From Epiperipatus broadwayi (Eukaryota > Onychophora > Udeonychophora > Euonychophora > Peripatidae): 64,000 nucleotides of DNA. The notes beneath the pieces are model-generated. The model saw nothing but the letters and a program-made list of their open reading frames with translations. It was not told the DNA's origin and did not search any database. The DNA lies in NCBI GenBank assembly GCA_028023455.1, contig JAQFVV010006476.1, forward strand, positions 432,001 through 496,000, given 5' to 3'. The stretch's first letter is position 1. Each line of letters begins with the position of its first letter. The translations under genes were made by a program, and so were the position numbers. Below, piece by piece: positions 1 through 10,263 of this stretch.

Positions 1-138
1 GTGAAAGAAAAGCTTGCAGATCTGCTCTAATGGTGCTTCTTATTCTATCAATCTTGGGTTTAAATCTGATATATATATAAGACCGGTAATCTTATTAATA
101 ATGACAGTAATAGTTTTTTTTAGGGAGTTTTATAATGA

Positions 139-1082
139 ACAAATTCAAAACAAAACAACACTCTCCTTATATTAGTGCCATCTTGTGCTAACAAGAGCAA
201 TCAATGGATGCCAGAAGGCTTGTGCATAAAATCCCTATCTAGTGCCTACTCATCCAATATCCCCAGACTAGTTTCTGGCTTGTGGCCTTCATCAGTGAGG
301 AGCCTTGGATCTGAGAGCACTGCACCTAGATCTTAGGATCTAATGCAACCCTCCAGCACCCACCTTTTAACTCTATTTAACTACAAAACTATGAGAATGA
401 AATTGAAAACACTATTAATATTTTCAATCCAAGCTCAATAGCTTAAATAGTCATATGGGTCTGAACTCAATTCAGTACCCATACATTTTGGTGTCTTTGG
501 CTCTTTAACAACCATAGCACAAGATGGCACTAATATAAGGAGAGTGTTGTTTTGTTTTGAATTGTTTAATAACAATTATTGTGCTAGTATGAGATAGTGA
601 TCATGTGATGTTTAGTGGTTTAACACCAATCCTGCCTAATAGGATAGTGGTGGCTATGGTTGTTAAAGAGCCAAAGACACCAAAATGTATGGGTACTGAA
701 TTGAGTTCAGACCCATATGACTATATAAGCTATTGAGCTTGGATTGAAAATATTAATAGTGTTTTCAATTTCATTCTCATAGTTTTGTAGTTAAATAGAG
801 TTAAAAGGTGGGTGCTGGAGGGTTGCATTAGATCCTAAGATCTAGGTGCAGTGCTCTCAGATCCAAGGCTCCTCACTGATGAAGGCCACAAGCCAGAAAC
901 TAGTCTGGGGATATTGGATGAGTAGGCACTAGATAGGGATTTTATGCACAAGCCTTCTGGCATCCATTGATTGCTCTTGTTAGCACAAGATGGCACTAAT
1001 ATAAGGAGAGTGTTGTTTTGTTTTGAATTGTTTAATAACAATTATTGTGCTAGTATGAGATAGTGATCATGTGATGTTTAGT
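139..1082 (+). mobile_element. Family A hairpin retroposon, full-length composite copy
   Basis: The element is flanked by a perfect 14-bp duplication, gagttttataatga, at 125-138 and 1083-1096. Bases 143-505 are the reverse complement of about 660-1034. The loop holds a sense copy of the family's 3' end (about 510-617) followed directly by a full sense unit (618-1082), so the layout is antisense arm, 3' end, full unit. The full unit opens with a tRNA-like stretch: an A-box-like TGGCTATGGTTGTTAAAGAG near 650 and a B-box-like GAGTTCAGACCC near 705. The core contains CTGATGAAGG...GAAAC near 876-902. The right end is the family tail (...GATCATGTGATGTTTAGT), which is outside the hairpin. I read it as a tRNA-derived SINE moved by a LINE; no protein is encoded. 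Confidence 0.8.
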
Positions 1083-1096
1083 GAGTTTTATAATGA

Positions 1097-1784
1097 CGAC
1101 ACTTACGTAAAAACCAGCACTTTCAACTACATCTTGTTAAGTTTCTTTTTCCATAGTGTCTCCATTTTAATTTCCTAGCATCATTCAGTGATTTTACAAA
1201 TTTATCAAAAATTTCCAGAATTTTGGTAGACAGAAATTGGACATAAAGAGCACTGATGATTTTGTTCCAATCTGGAATCAATTGTTTTGATATATTCAAG
1301 GAATGGACTCTTTGGCAGTTATGAGTTTATTAAAGCTATAATAGCAAAATGAGATATGCCATTACTATTCTGTTAAAAATATCAGGCATATCAATTTCAA
1401 TCAGTTTTCTTTAAATTCTATCTTAGAGAAGGATGACTACGAAAGAAATGATTCCATACTAGTAGTGAATCTGTGTGTAATGATGAACTATTTTTTGTCA
1501 CAACAAAATATATATAACAAGTTGTCTGTTTTCCAATTGTCCAAATGGAATGTTCCTCTTTTCTCGATACTGTAAAATAAATGCATGTTATCCATCGACC
1601 TCCAGGACCTTGAGATGTTTAGATCAATTCATCTGATGAATTTTTCAAAATTGTCATTTAAATCACTTTTAACATATGAATAGTTTGATTACTTCAAAGA
1701 TAATTATTGTATTAATTTATTTCAAATGCACGTTATGTAAATCCAACCATTCTATAAGTTAAACAATCTGCTTGATCAATAATT
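1097..1784. other. No recognised feature
   Basis: AT-rich intergenic or intronic sequence. I see no coding stretch, RNA gene or repeat here that matches elsewhere in the window. Confidence 0.5.
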
Positions 1785-2572
1785 TTTATTAGTCATTCAT
1801 TAAACTAGAGATTATCCAATAATGAATATTTCTAAAGTGTAATTTTCACAACACCATTCTCATGCAAGGTAGGGATTAGTTTCTATCCACTTTTAACACT
1901 TTGGTGAAGGCTGTAATCATAAACATATGATCAAAGACACGTGACAAAGATCTATGATCCCCAACATGCACATTTCATGCTAAACTAGTTCTCATCAGTT
2001 AACCCAGACCACAATCTCTCACACATATTTTTATCATTGTTCAATAAATATTGTTAGCAAATTACCAGTTTATTTGATGTGTCAAACATGCAGTTCTCAC
2101 AACTTTGACACAAATCATTTAATAAAAATATATTAATAATTATTATTAGTCATTCATTAGACTAGAGATTATCCAATAATGAATAATATTTCTGTAGTGT
2201 AATTTTCACTACACCACTCTAAGGTAGGGACTGGTTTCTATCCACTTTTAACACCATGTGAAAGGATGTAATCAAAAACATATGACCGAAAGACATAAAA
2301 AGATCTATGATCCCTAAAATACACATTTTGTGCTGAACCAGCACTCATCAATTGGTCCAGATCACAATCTCTTACACATCTTTATCATTATTCAATATAT
2401 ATATATATAGATAGTAAATTACTACAGTTTATTTGTTGTGTCATCGTGCTGCCCTCACGACTTTAGCACAAATCATTTAATGAATGATTACAACTCTCCA
2501 CAAAGTGTTAAAAGTGGATAAATTTAGTGGTGTGGTGAAAATTACACTACAGAAGTATTATTCACCTGCTTG
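1785..2572 (+). repeat. Family K repeat: two tandem copies plus an inverted piece
   Basis: Two diverged direct copies of about 345 bp lie head to tail (about 1785-2130 and 2141-2482). Each opens with TTATTAGTCATTCATTA and contains TATCCACTTTTAACAC, a GATCTATGATCCC block and a CCAGA(C/T)CACAATCTC block. Bases 2483-2572 carry the opening part in inverted orientation, so the second copy and this piece form an inverted repeat. Related copies lie at 40.1-40.4 kb (minus) and 55.6-55.8 kb (plus). No ORF is present; it is a non-autonomous repeat of unknown class. Confidence 0.65.
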
Positions 2573-4924
2573 ATCCTCACTTGCATATCATTATAAACTA
2601 TTATAACAATTGAAAGCTATATATATATAGAAAGGGTTAGGTTTATGTGAAAGAGGGCATGACCACCTTGTATATAGGGGATTTGCAAAAATTGCAAAAT
2701 AAAAATTATCTATCTGAATGGTGATTACAATATTTTTGAAGTATTTTTAATAGAAGTTTTATTTTACAAGATGATTTGGAACAAAGGTAGCCAAAGCATA
2801 TTTGTAGTGTACTCTATCAATAACTAATGTAAATCCAGGAATTTTAGATGCACATTATTAAAAAAATGATGATTATTCTAAAGCGCAATAGAGATTTCCA
2901 TTTTTGACTTTGAATTTATTGTTATAAATAAAATTTATTTAATGTCACTGAAAAATTTATTTAAAAACTTTCAGATTTTGAAATTATAACATTAATTGAG
3001 TGGTAATTAAAAAAAAAAAAACTATTTATTGCTAAATTAATTTTTTTAACTTATTTATTAAAAAACCAAAACAAAATTAAAAGTTTTTAAATTTAAAATC
3101 CAACATATAAATATTCTAAGAAAAAACAAAGCAAAATGCAGTAAATAAATTCAATATTATTATCACTGATTGCTTATAACCATACTAGTACTTTTAAAAT
3201 AATGAATAAAGATCTGATTTAAAAAGTCCCAAAAAGAGTTGAAAAGAGGGAATAAATAGAGAAATTAAAAATTCGTGGTAAGATTTATGGATAGACCAAG
3301 AGAGATAGTGATTGGGAATTGAAAATCACTGACTTCTTCATCATCCTTAATTTTTATTATCCAAGATTAAAAAGAAAAAAGAAATAATTTTCTTATTCCT
3401 TGAGCATAATTAATTACAGTCACAAATATGTTATATATGTTTTCAACATGTATATTATATACCTACATATAAATGTGTATTAAAATCATCTGCAAATTTT
3501 AGTATTTGTCAGAACTTAAGACAATAAATATTGCAAATATCGAGAACTATCGATATGTTTTATTATAATTTTAAATTCATTTTATTATTAAATTTTAAGT
3601 TCATATATTTGTGGTAGAAATATGCATCAATTCTTTTGCATATCTGGAAATCATGGCAAAGATAAGTTATTTTATTTTTTTTTTAAAAAAAAAAAGAAAA
3701 TAATTTTTAAAATGGAAAAAGATAGGGTTACTTTGAAAAAATAGTTAAATATTTTCCCTTTATATATAAAAACTAATTATGAATAATTCACAACATGTAA
3801 CCATAAATGTTCAATACCATTATTTGTAACCACATGAAAAAAGATTTTTAAAAATAATTGGATTAAAAAAAAAAATTACTTAGAAATATTTTTCTTCCAA
3901 TTTTTAGTCAAGAATTTTTATTTTTAAATTTACCTTACGAAGATCCATTAATATCAATGTTTTGATTGTTTATTTTTAAAGAATAATTTAATTTGAATTT
4001 TTGAATCATAATCACCAAACTATCCCATCTAAGTATGGCTTCCATTCATACACTGAACATTATCTTCAATGAGTATCTGATTAAATATTCTATAATATAT
4101 TTTCTTAATATTAAAGCATTAATTAAAAACATCTTTTCTCTAAGTCCATGTGATCTAACATGAAATTTTATTTTATAAGTAGATGTTATTTCTGTTTCAA
4201 TTTTAGATATATTTCTATTGTTTCTTTTTGATATTATCAAATATTTTTGTAAGTGCTAAAAATAAATAAAAAGTAAAATAGCATTATTGTTTGGATGTTC
4301 ATAAAAAGTTTTAGTATTAAAGATCCAGAATTAGAATCATTCTGAGAACATTACATCCAAAAATCTGTGACTCAATATACTATGTCACACAAAGTTAATG
4401 AAAGTTAAACAAAAAATGAGGTTAATTTTCTATAGATGTGGAGAAACAGTACTAAATGCTACAAGGATAAAATTTAAATATATAATTTTTCCATTATTGT
4501 CAAGAGTGCAAATATTCTCACATTAACGGACACCAAAATAGCATTGATTATGTAATGAAAATCAACAGAATATAATGAAAGTCAAAGTCCTAGCAGTAAA
4601 CACTAATGTTCCCACAATCTATTTCAAAGAAAATCACTGATATAAAAAACTTAATTTGTACAATCCAAAAATAAAAAGCACAACAAATTTTACAAAATCT
4701 TGCAAAGAAAAATATTAGAAGAGATTATCTAAAAACGAATTTACAGGTCATTAGATACTACATAAGAGATGATTTCAAGATAAATCCATTATTATAAGAT
4801 AGTAACTAATCAGTAATTGAGTCTAAATTTAAGACCATTTTCATTATGTCATGTAAACCATCAAAGTTATCAAGACGAGGTAGATATTTGCATAAGCTGA
4901 TAGTCATTTAGTAGGCACTAAGGG
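2573..4924. other. AT-rich sequence without recognised features
   Basis: Very AT-rich with many A and T runs. The single short open frame on the minus strand (4046-4240) resembles no protein family I know, and its residues simply mirror base composition. Confidence 0.5.
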
Positions 4925-4937
4925 ACATTTATTGACA

Positions 4938-5326
4938 TCACATGATCACCATCTCTTATACTAGCACATAATTGTTTATAAACAAGGCAAAACTCTCCAT
5001 ACAGTAGTGCCACCCTGTGCCAACCAGAGTAATCAATGGATGCCAGAAGGGCTTGTGCATAAAATCCCTATCTAATGCATACTCGTCCAATATCCCCAGA
5101 CTAGTTTCTGGCTTGTGGCCTTCATCAGTGAGGAGCTTTGGATCTGAGAGCACTGCACCTAGTTTTATAGTTACAAAGCTCCTCACTGATGAAGGCCACA
5201 AGCCAGAAACTAGTCTGGGGATATTGGACGAGTATGCATTAGATAGGGATTTTATGCACAAGCCCTTCTGGCATCCATTGATTACTCTGGTTGGCACTAT
5301 TGTATGGAGTTTTGCCTTGTTTATAA
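4938..5326 (-). mobile_element. Family A hairpin retroposon, complete hairpin copy
   Basis: A perfect 13-bp duplication, acatttattgaca, flanks it at 4925-4937 and 5327-5339. Nearly the whole element is one palindrome: about 4977-5150 pairs with about 5170-5326 around a short A/T loop. Only the first 35-40 bases, the reverse complement of the family tail (TCACATGATCACC...), are unpaired. On the minus strand it therefore reads 5' arm, loop, 3' arm, tail. The open frames on both strands here are mirror images produced by the palindrome, not genes. Confidence 0.85.
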
Positions 5327-5339
5327 ACATTTATTGACA

Positions 5340-5884
5340 GAGGGGAAACCATGGAACCACACCCTAACATACCAAGCGATAAATGGGGGGAAAAATACAT
5401 GTTTTGCAGCTACCAATTTACTTGCATAGTTTTAATGAACGAGTAATAGACTCTCTCCCCACAACAATATTATTATACAGCTACTTAAAATGAATGTGTA
5501 GAATATTTTAATTCTCTCCTTGAATAACTCTTATTTGTATTAAGATCTTGTTTTAATATTCATAATAAAAACTTGAATAGTGAGAAATTTTATCTTATTT
5601 TTTTTTTTAAAAAAACCTCTGAAACTGATGTTTTAATGAATGCGCAGTAGATTTTTTTTATTCCTTGAACAACATTTGCATTAAGATAGCTTAATATAAA
5701 TATTATTTAAAGAGAAATAAAAAAAAAACCTTACTACTCTTTCATTAAAATAGCAAAACATTTGGAGATTTTTTTTTTTTCTAAAAATAAAATGAAACTT
5801 GTATTTGGTTTTTTTATTAATATTAAATCAATATAAATAAATGTTATTTAGAGAAAGAACTAAAATCTACTATTCGTTCATTAT
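5340..5884. other. No recognised feature
   Basis: AT-rich spacer with poly-T and poly-A runs between a family A hairpin and a tRNA-like sequence. Confidence 0.5.
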
Positions 5885-5955
5885 CAGTGATATGAGATAG
5901 TGTTGATAGTAGGAAGGGTGCTTGAAAGTCTGTGTTCAAATCCCCTATATTTATC
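5885..5955 (+). repeat. tRNA-like SINE fragment
   Basis: Contains GAGATAGTGTTGATAG followed by GAAAGTCTGTGTTCAAATCC. The latter resembles an RNA polymerase III B box (GGTTCRANTCC). A similar stretch with a better B box (GAAAGTCTGAGTTCGAATCC) lies at about 40,465. No intact cloverleaf forms, so I call it a SINE head or decayed tRNA-like sequence. Confidence 0.4.
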
Positions 5956-7261
5956 ATTAAAACTACGCAAGTTTAATATTAATATTGTTGGGAGGGGAGG
6001 GGGGAAATCTATTACTTGTTTATTAAATCTATGCAAGTTTTATATTAATATTGTTTTGTAGCATTTGATATTTTCAGTAATGATTCCTTAGCTATGCCAA
6101 GTATTAATAAATATTCCCCAGAGCCTACTAAATGATTACCATGTAAACTTCTATTCTAACCCAGAAGAAAAATCTCATCGTCAAACAAATTGTCTAATTA
6201 CTGAAATCAATAAGCACTATACAAGAATTACGCTCAAACCACTCAACCTAGAACATTTCAATAATGTTTTGTCCAAAACAAAAATTCTGTTAGTGTAAAT
6301 AAAATATAGTTGAATTTTTGTTTTGGCAATAATATCAGATTTATATCCATTTTCTTAAACCAATCATTCTCTTAATGTCTATTGTCAAATACAGTACACT
6401 ATTACTTTATCTATTAAGAATAATATAATTTTTTCTTTATTTTTTGATGGTTCAATTCAGAATTCTTATGATAAAAATCAATGTTCATTACCTAATGAGT
6501 TTATTTTAGTTATCTTATTCTATTTTGGTTCCTGATTGCAGATATTATCTCATTTGCAAAAATTAAAAAAAAAAAGCCACAATTTGAAAAGGTCTGATTT
6601 AAATATATATTTTAAACTAAATTCACACAAATAACTCTTTTCTTAACTATCAATCAAATAAATTCCACAGCATTCAACACATAAAATAATTACTTCTCAA
6701 ATTTTAAAATAAAAACTAAATAAAAAAGATTCAAATGATTCTTTTTCTATTTTTTGTAATCAAATTCTAAAATCTACTCTGGAACAATTGGTGCTAAAGT
6801 AATTATTACTTATCAATGTTTGTCTTCCCATTCCGCTGATGACAATATTCAGATTAACTGCTTTATCATCTTGACTAAATTCCATATCAAAAGCAATACC
6901 ATAAATCTTAAGTCATTTTTTTAACAATATTAATTATTCCTTACTTCATGACAAGTTTTCATTCATATCTCAAACTCTTTTCTAAAGCTTATTTCTAAAT
7001 GCAATGACAATATAAAAGTTACATTTTCAAGGATCATACATAACAAAATCACCTATGATAAATGATATATTTTTGATATCATAAAGTATATAAACAGAAA
7101 TGTATACAGTTTGTTTTCTTTTTCCAGAAAGAACCGCAAGATATTAAAGAATACTTGACAAAAGACTGACATTAATTTTATAAGGCAGGGCAAAAAAACA
7201 TTACTTTAAAAGAAGTATAATTGTTGATGCTCAGTTAGTTGGAACATTGCTAATTAAAACT
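5956..7261. other. No recognised feature
   Basis: AT-rich noncoding sequence. I see no exon-like, RNA-like or repeated stretch. Confidence 0.45.
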
Positions 7262-7332
7262 ATCAAACTGTTTAGTGTTAGTATTTTCAGACTGTTAATC
7301 TGAAGGGTAATGGTTACATTCTTACAAATTGG
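7262..7332 (+). pseudogene. tRNA-Asn(GTT)-like relic
   Basis: Bases near 7287-7305 can form an anticodon arm with five paired bases, TCAGA-CTGTTAA-TCTGA, and a GTT anticodon in a seven-base loop. A GGTTACATTC stretch downstream sits where a B box would be but has lost the consensus. I find no convincing acceptor or D stem. It may be a decayed tRNA pseudogene or chance. Confidence 0.25.
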
Positions 7333-7734
7333 AGAGCAAAAACTGATATGACAATTTGAATTGAAAGTTGATAACTTAAGAAAAGGTCCCAATGGTCATT
7401 ACAAAGGTATTTAACAAAAACTTATACTACTGCAAAAATCAATACAGGTCTAAATATTCTAGCATATGGACAAAACAATCCATAGCTTCACAAGAAGCAT
7501 ATTTCAAAGTCATTACTTTCTAATGTAAATATAGCAATGCAGACACAGTAGTGCCATAAGTATAAAAACAAAAAAAAATGGTCAGACAATAATCACTTAT
7601 ATTTTTCAAATAGTTAGAAGAGCTTATGTCTGGAAATTGCTAAAAGTAGTTTATCAACCAAAATGATTGATTTTTCTTACTTGTAAAATCGGGTAATGAA
7701 GGTATCATAATTGGGGTGATTGTAATTTAAGTCC

Positions 7735-8030
7735 AAGTATTATGACTGTATGAATATATTTCATTTGAAGTATAATAAATAAATGCTGGGGCCCTCGAAA
7801 CTGTAAAAAAGGATGGTAAATAAAGCATTGTGTAACAGTAGTAAAGTGCATGGATGATTTAGTATTATATGATATATATTTCATTTGCAGAATATTTTGG
7901 AAAAACACATTCATCCAGATTTATTTGGGTGATAATACTACTGTTTGATCAGAGAAATATGATCTCTGTATGGATGTATTTCATTTACAGTGTATTTTGG
8001 AGAAGCACATTCAATTGAAGATGATTTATT
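7735..8030 (+). repeat. Family H repeat, first copy, with internal direct repeats
   Basis: Carries CTCGAAACTGTAAAA and then GGTAAATAAAGCATTGT. The same order (TCGAAACTGTGAA... GGAAAATAAAGCATTGT) occurs at 53.6 kb. Three short direct repeats of TATTTCATTT(G/A)(C/A)AG lie near 7757, 7877 and 7977; the last two continue with similar TTTTGGA(A/G)AA(A/G)CACATTC. It is a non-coding dispersed repeat of unknown class. Confidence 0.45.
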
Positions 8031-8762
8031 TGATCTAAGTCGCGGTCATTTCAATAGAATATTTTGCTTCCAAGATAATTAAAATTTCATTTCACACATA
8101 ACCTGCAGTTAAAATTTGATTTGACGAACTTGAAAATGAGGGTTACAAGTTTCCCATGGCTTCAACAATCACTCGATTTAAATATTGAGCCACTGAAACA
8201 TTCTTGAATGATTCAATATTTTTAGTCACTATTCAAATATTGCACATAAATGCGTACCACGTAGAATATAAATAATGACGCTATACCAAGTTAATATACA
8301 CATGACTCAAGTCTAAGTTATTTCAACCATCTCTATATCTATAACACATTATAAGTTCAAATATTAAAAGTTAAAGACGATTTTAATATTATTATATAAG
8401 TATGTGCTCATCAATTAATGTAAAAGTATGGTGATGGCCAATTAATAAAGTATTGTGAAAAATTAGTAAAAATAAATTTTCATTTTTTTAAGAATATATA
8501 TTAGATTTTACTTTAAATAAATTGATATAATCAATGAAAATAAAAACAGACTAAAATTAAAAAAAGGTAAATGAAAACCTAATATTAGTTAATGTAAATA
8601 TTGTTTTGAACTTTCACAGAAAATTCAATAACTTTTTTTCTTTAAATATATACATAGAAAATTTAATTTATGATGGTCATAATTTTTAAAGAAAATAATT
8701 ACTTTTAATTATGATAGTGCTTTTAAAGACACGTTATTGAAATGTTTTATTAAAAATCTCAC

Positions 8763-8886
8763 CTTCTGCTATGACATCTTCCACAGTGACAGAGTATCGC
8801 CCTACATTAAACACTTTGCCAACAAAATTACTTTGTAAAGCCGTATGGTCAATTTTTGTTTCAATTTTGGAAAACAATTTCTTCAT
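8763..8886 (-). CDS. AAK1: AAK1/BMP2K-like kinase, first coding exon (partial gene)
   Basis: Numb-associated kinases of the AAK1/BMP2K/GAK group are Ser/Thr kinases that phosphorylate the AP2 mu subunit in clathrin-mediated endocytosis. This 124-base exon encodes 41 residues. It starts MKKLF, as AAK1 starts MKKFF, and ends with GKVFNVGRYSVTVEDVIAEG, matching the segment just before the glycine-rich loop of this family (known pattern GRxFxVGRxxVTVxEVLAEGGFA). The frame stays open upstream to 8976, but the MKK start fits the family. The exon ends ...GCAGAAG with a GTGAGA donor, phase 1. The rest of the kinase was not found and must lie left of the window. It is divergent to the ASH2L-like gene. 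AAK1 versus BMP2K cannot be settled from 41 residues. Confidence 0.8.
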
Positions 8887-9319
8887 TGTGATGATTCTGA
8901 TCCCAATTTCCACTGGCGGGGAAATTAAATGAAACAAAATCACCGCAGATATCGGTTTAATAAAAAATATACACAATTACAGAGGTTAGAATTAAACTAC
9001 TTAAAAGGATCAGATATTGTTGAAGTCATTGTGAGAATGAATTCGAACGGGAATAAAATTACATCAGAAAAATGAATGAAGTAATTATCAGATGATATTT
9101 AATGTGTACTTCCGAAAAAGCCAAAATGGCGACACTATATATCTTACAAAATGGCGATTTCCGTACTCTCGTTGAAAAACACCGATTTCAATTAAACTTA
9201 TTCAAGTATATTTCAGTTTTAAAGCTCAAGGAAATAAAAAGTAACACCAAAAGTTATTAGAATAGTTTATAGATAAATAAATGACATCTCATTTAAATGG
9301 TGATTATTTGTTTATCAAG
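8887..9319. promoter_or_regulatory. Probable bidirectional promoter between kinase and ASH2L-like genes
   Basis: Only 433 bp separate the two divergent start codons. The segment has more CpG-containing motifs than its surroundings: an ETS/GABP-like ACTTCCG at 9108-9114 and two YY1-like AAAATGGCGA boxes at 9123-9132 and 9148-9157. A third related AAGATGGCC overlaps the ASH2L-like start codon at 9318. ETS and YY1 sites are typical of TATA-less housekeeping promoters. Transcription start sites are not visible. The first YY1-like box also begins a 44-codon open frame (9126-9260) that could be an upstream ORF in the ASH2L-like leader. Confidence 0.6.
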
Positions 9320-9354
9320 ATGGCCGAACAAACAGAGACGAAAGCTGACAACGG
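9320..9354 (+). CDS. ASH2L: ASH2L-like, coding exon 1
   Basis: Encodes the start MAEQTETKADN plus two bases (GG) of a split glycine codon, followed by a GTACAG donor. It is assigned because its phase joins exactly to the exon at 48388, whose first base is G (GG|G), and because the ATG has an AAGATGGCC context typical of YY1-governed first exons. ASH2L is a core subunit (WRAD module) of MLL/SET1 histone H3 lysine-4 methyltransferase complexes in the nucleus. The N-terminus of this family is poorly conserved, so the exon alone is not diagnostic; phase, position and the divergent partner support it. The kinase gene starts 434 bp away on the other strand. Confidence 0.65.
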
Positions 9355-9714
9355 GTACAGTTTTCTCACTTTATTCCACTTGATCTGAAATACTTTTAAA
9401 TAATCAATGTTTTATTGCTGCATTTATTTAAAAAAAGTTTGTATATATATATCTTTTACTATTAAAAAATATTGTATTATTAATTGTATAAACTTTAAAG
9501 ATTAACTATTGGCTCAGCAGTCATAGAAGTACGATATGTCTCCCAACCTTAGAGAAGAATATATCTTATTACAATCCTGTTTTTTTTTTTTTTTAATTTT
9601 TTTTTATAGTAAGGGTTTTAACCTTTTAACTAATAATGGGTATTTACTGAGCAATATTAAATGATTAATTAGATTGATTGAGAGCCGAGAATTAAAAAAA
9701 CTCCTAAACCTACT

Positions 9715-9812
9715 GTGACCTGATCTAATTTCCAAATTTCACTTGGCCTGGATACGAATCCAAGTCGTGAGCATGTTAGATGGGTAGTCCTTTCTAAGGC
9801 CCACATGAACCT
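9715..9812 (-). repeat. tRNA-like SINE head
   Basis: On the minus strand it reads an A-box-like TGGGCCTTAGAAAGGAC, then CTTGGATTCGTATCCAGG. The latter can form a five-base-pair T arm around a near-consensus B box (GGATTCGTATCC). The spacing fits a tRNA-derived pol III promoter. The acceptor stem is not intact, so it is a SINE head rather than a working tRNA gene. Confidence 0.5.
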
Positions 9813-10263
9813 TCGAGCTCACATTTTAGTTACTGTTATATATCGTATTGATGTAAGGGCTCATTAAAATTTACGATGGAACACACATGGTGAGAATGGA
9901 AAGCTGTGGCAACTATCGTCGATTTCCCACATGGTCATAGTTTTTTTTTGCCAAAGAAACGTCATTCACATAATGCAATTTATAGATCATTTTATTCCGT
10001 TGCTAAGTGTGAGTATTGCAGAACATACTCAGAAATGATCAAATGAACTACATTGGTGAACACCTGTTTGATACACCTGTTTGATATTAAACTTCTGCAT
10101 TACCGCTTTTGCTTTGATTGTGCCTTTATGGTAATTCTAAAATCTTTTAATAAAATGAATACAATTACCTGTTATTTTCAGTTATTTGATAAACAGTATT
10201 TTCATGTTTGAACAATGATCATGATTTTTTTTTGAATATTCAGTTAACAAAAAATATCATCCA
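9813..10263. other. No recognised feature
   Basis: Non-coding sequence between a tRNA-like fragment and the 3' end of a LINE; nothing further seen. Confidence 0.4.

Noticed and set aside
876-930. Active hammerhead ribozyme in family A
   Set aside because: CTGATGA and GAAAC are present, but the base before the cleavage position is A where U is needed, the second stem is short, and stem I is weak. At most a relic.
835-1041. 68-residue minus-strand frame
   Set aside because: It is the antisense of the family A arm; the same peptide appears at 34.1 kb in another copy.
4956-5337. Overlapping 124- and 106-residue open frames on opposite strands with the same peptide
   Set aside because: They arise because the family A hairpin is palindromic, so both strands read the same sequence. 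No protein family match and the same frame recurs in every A copy.
8887-8976. In-frame extension of the kinase exon upstream of MKK
   Set aside because: The added 30 residues are not family-like, and AAK1-type proteins begin MKK; it is probably 5' UTR.
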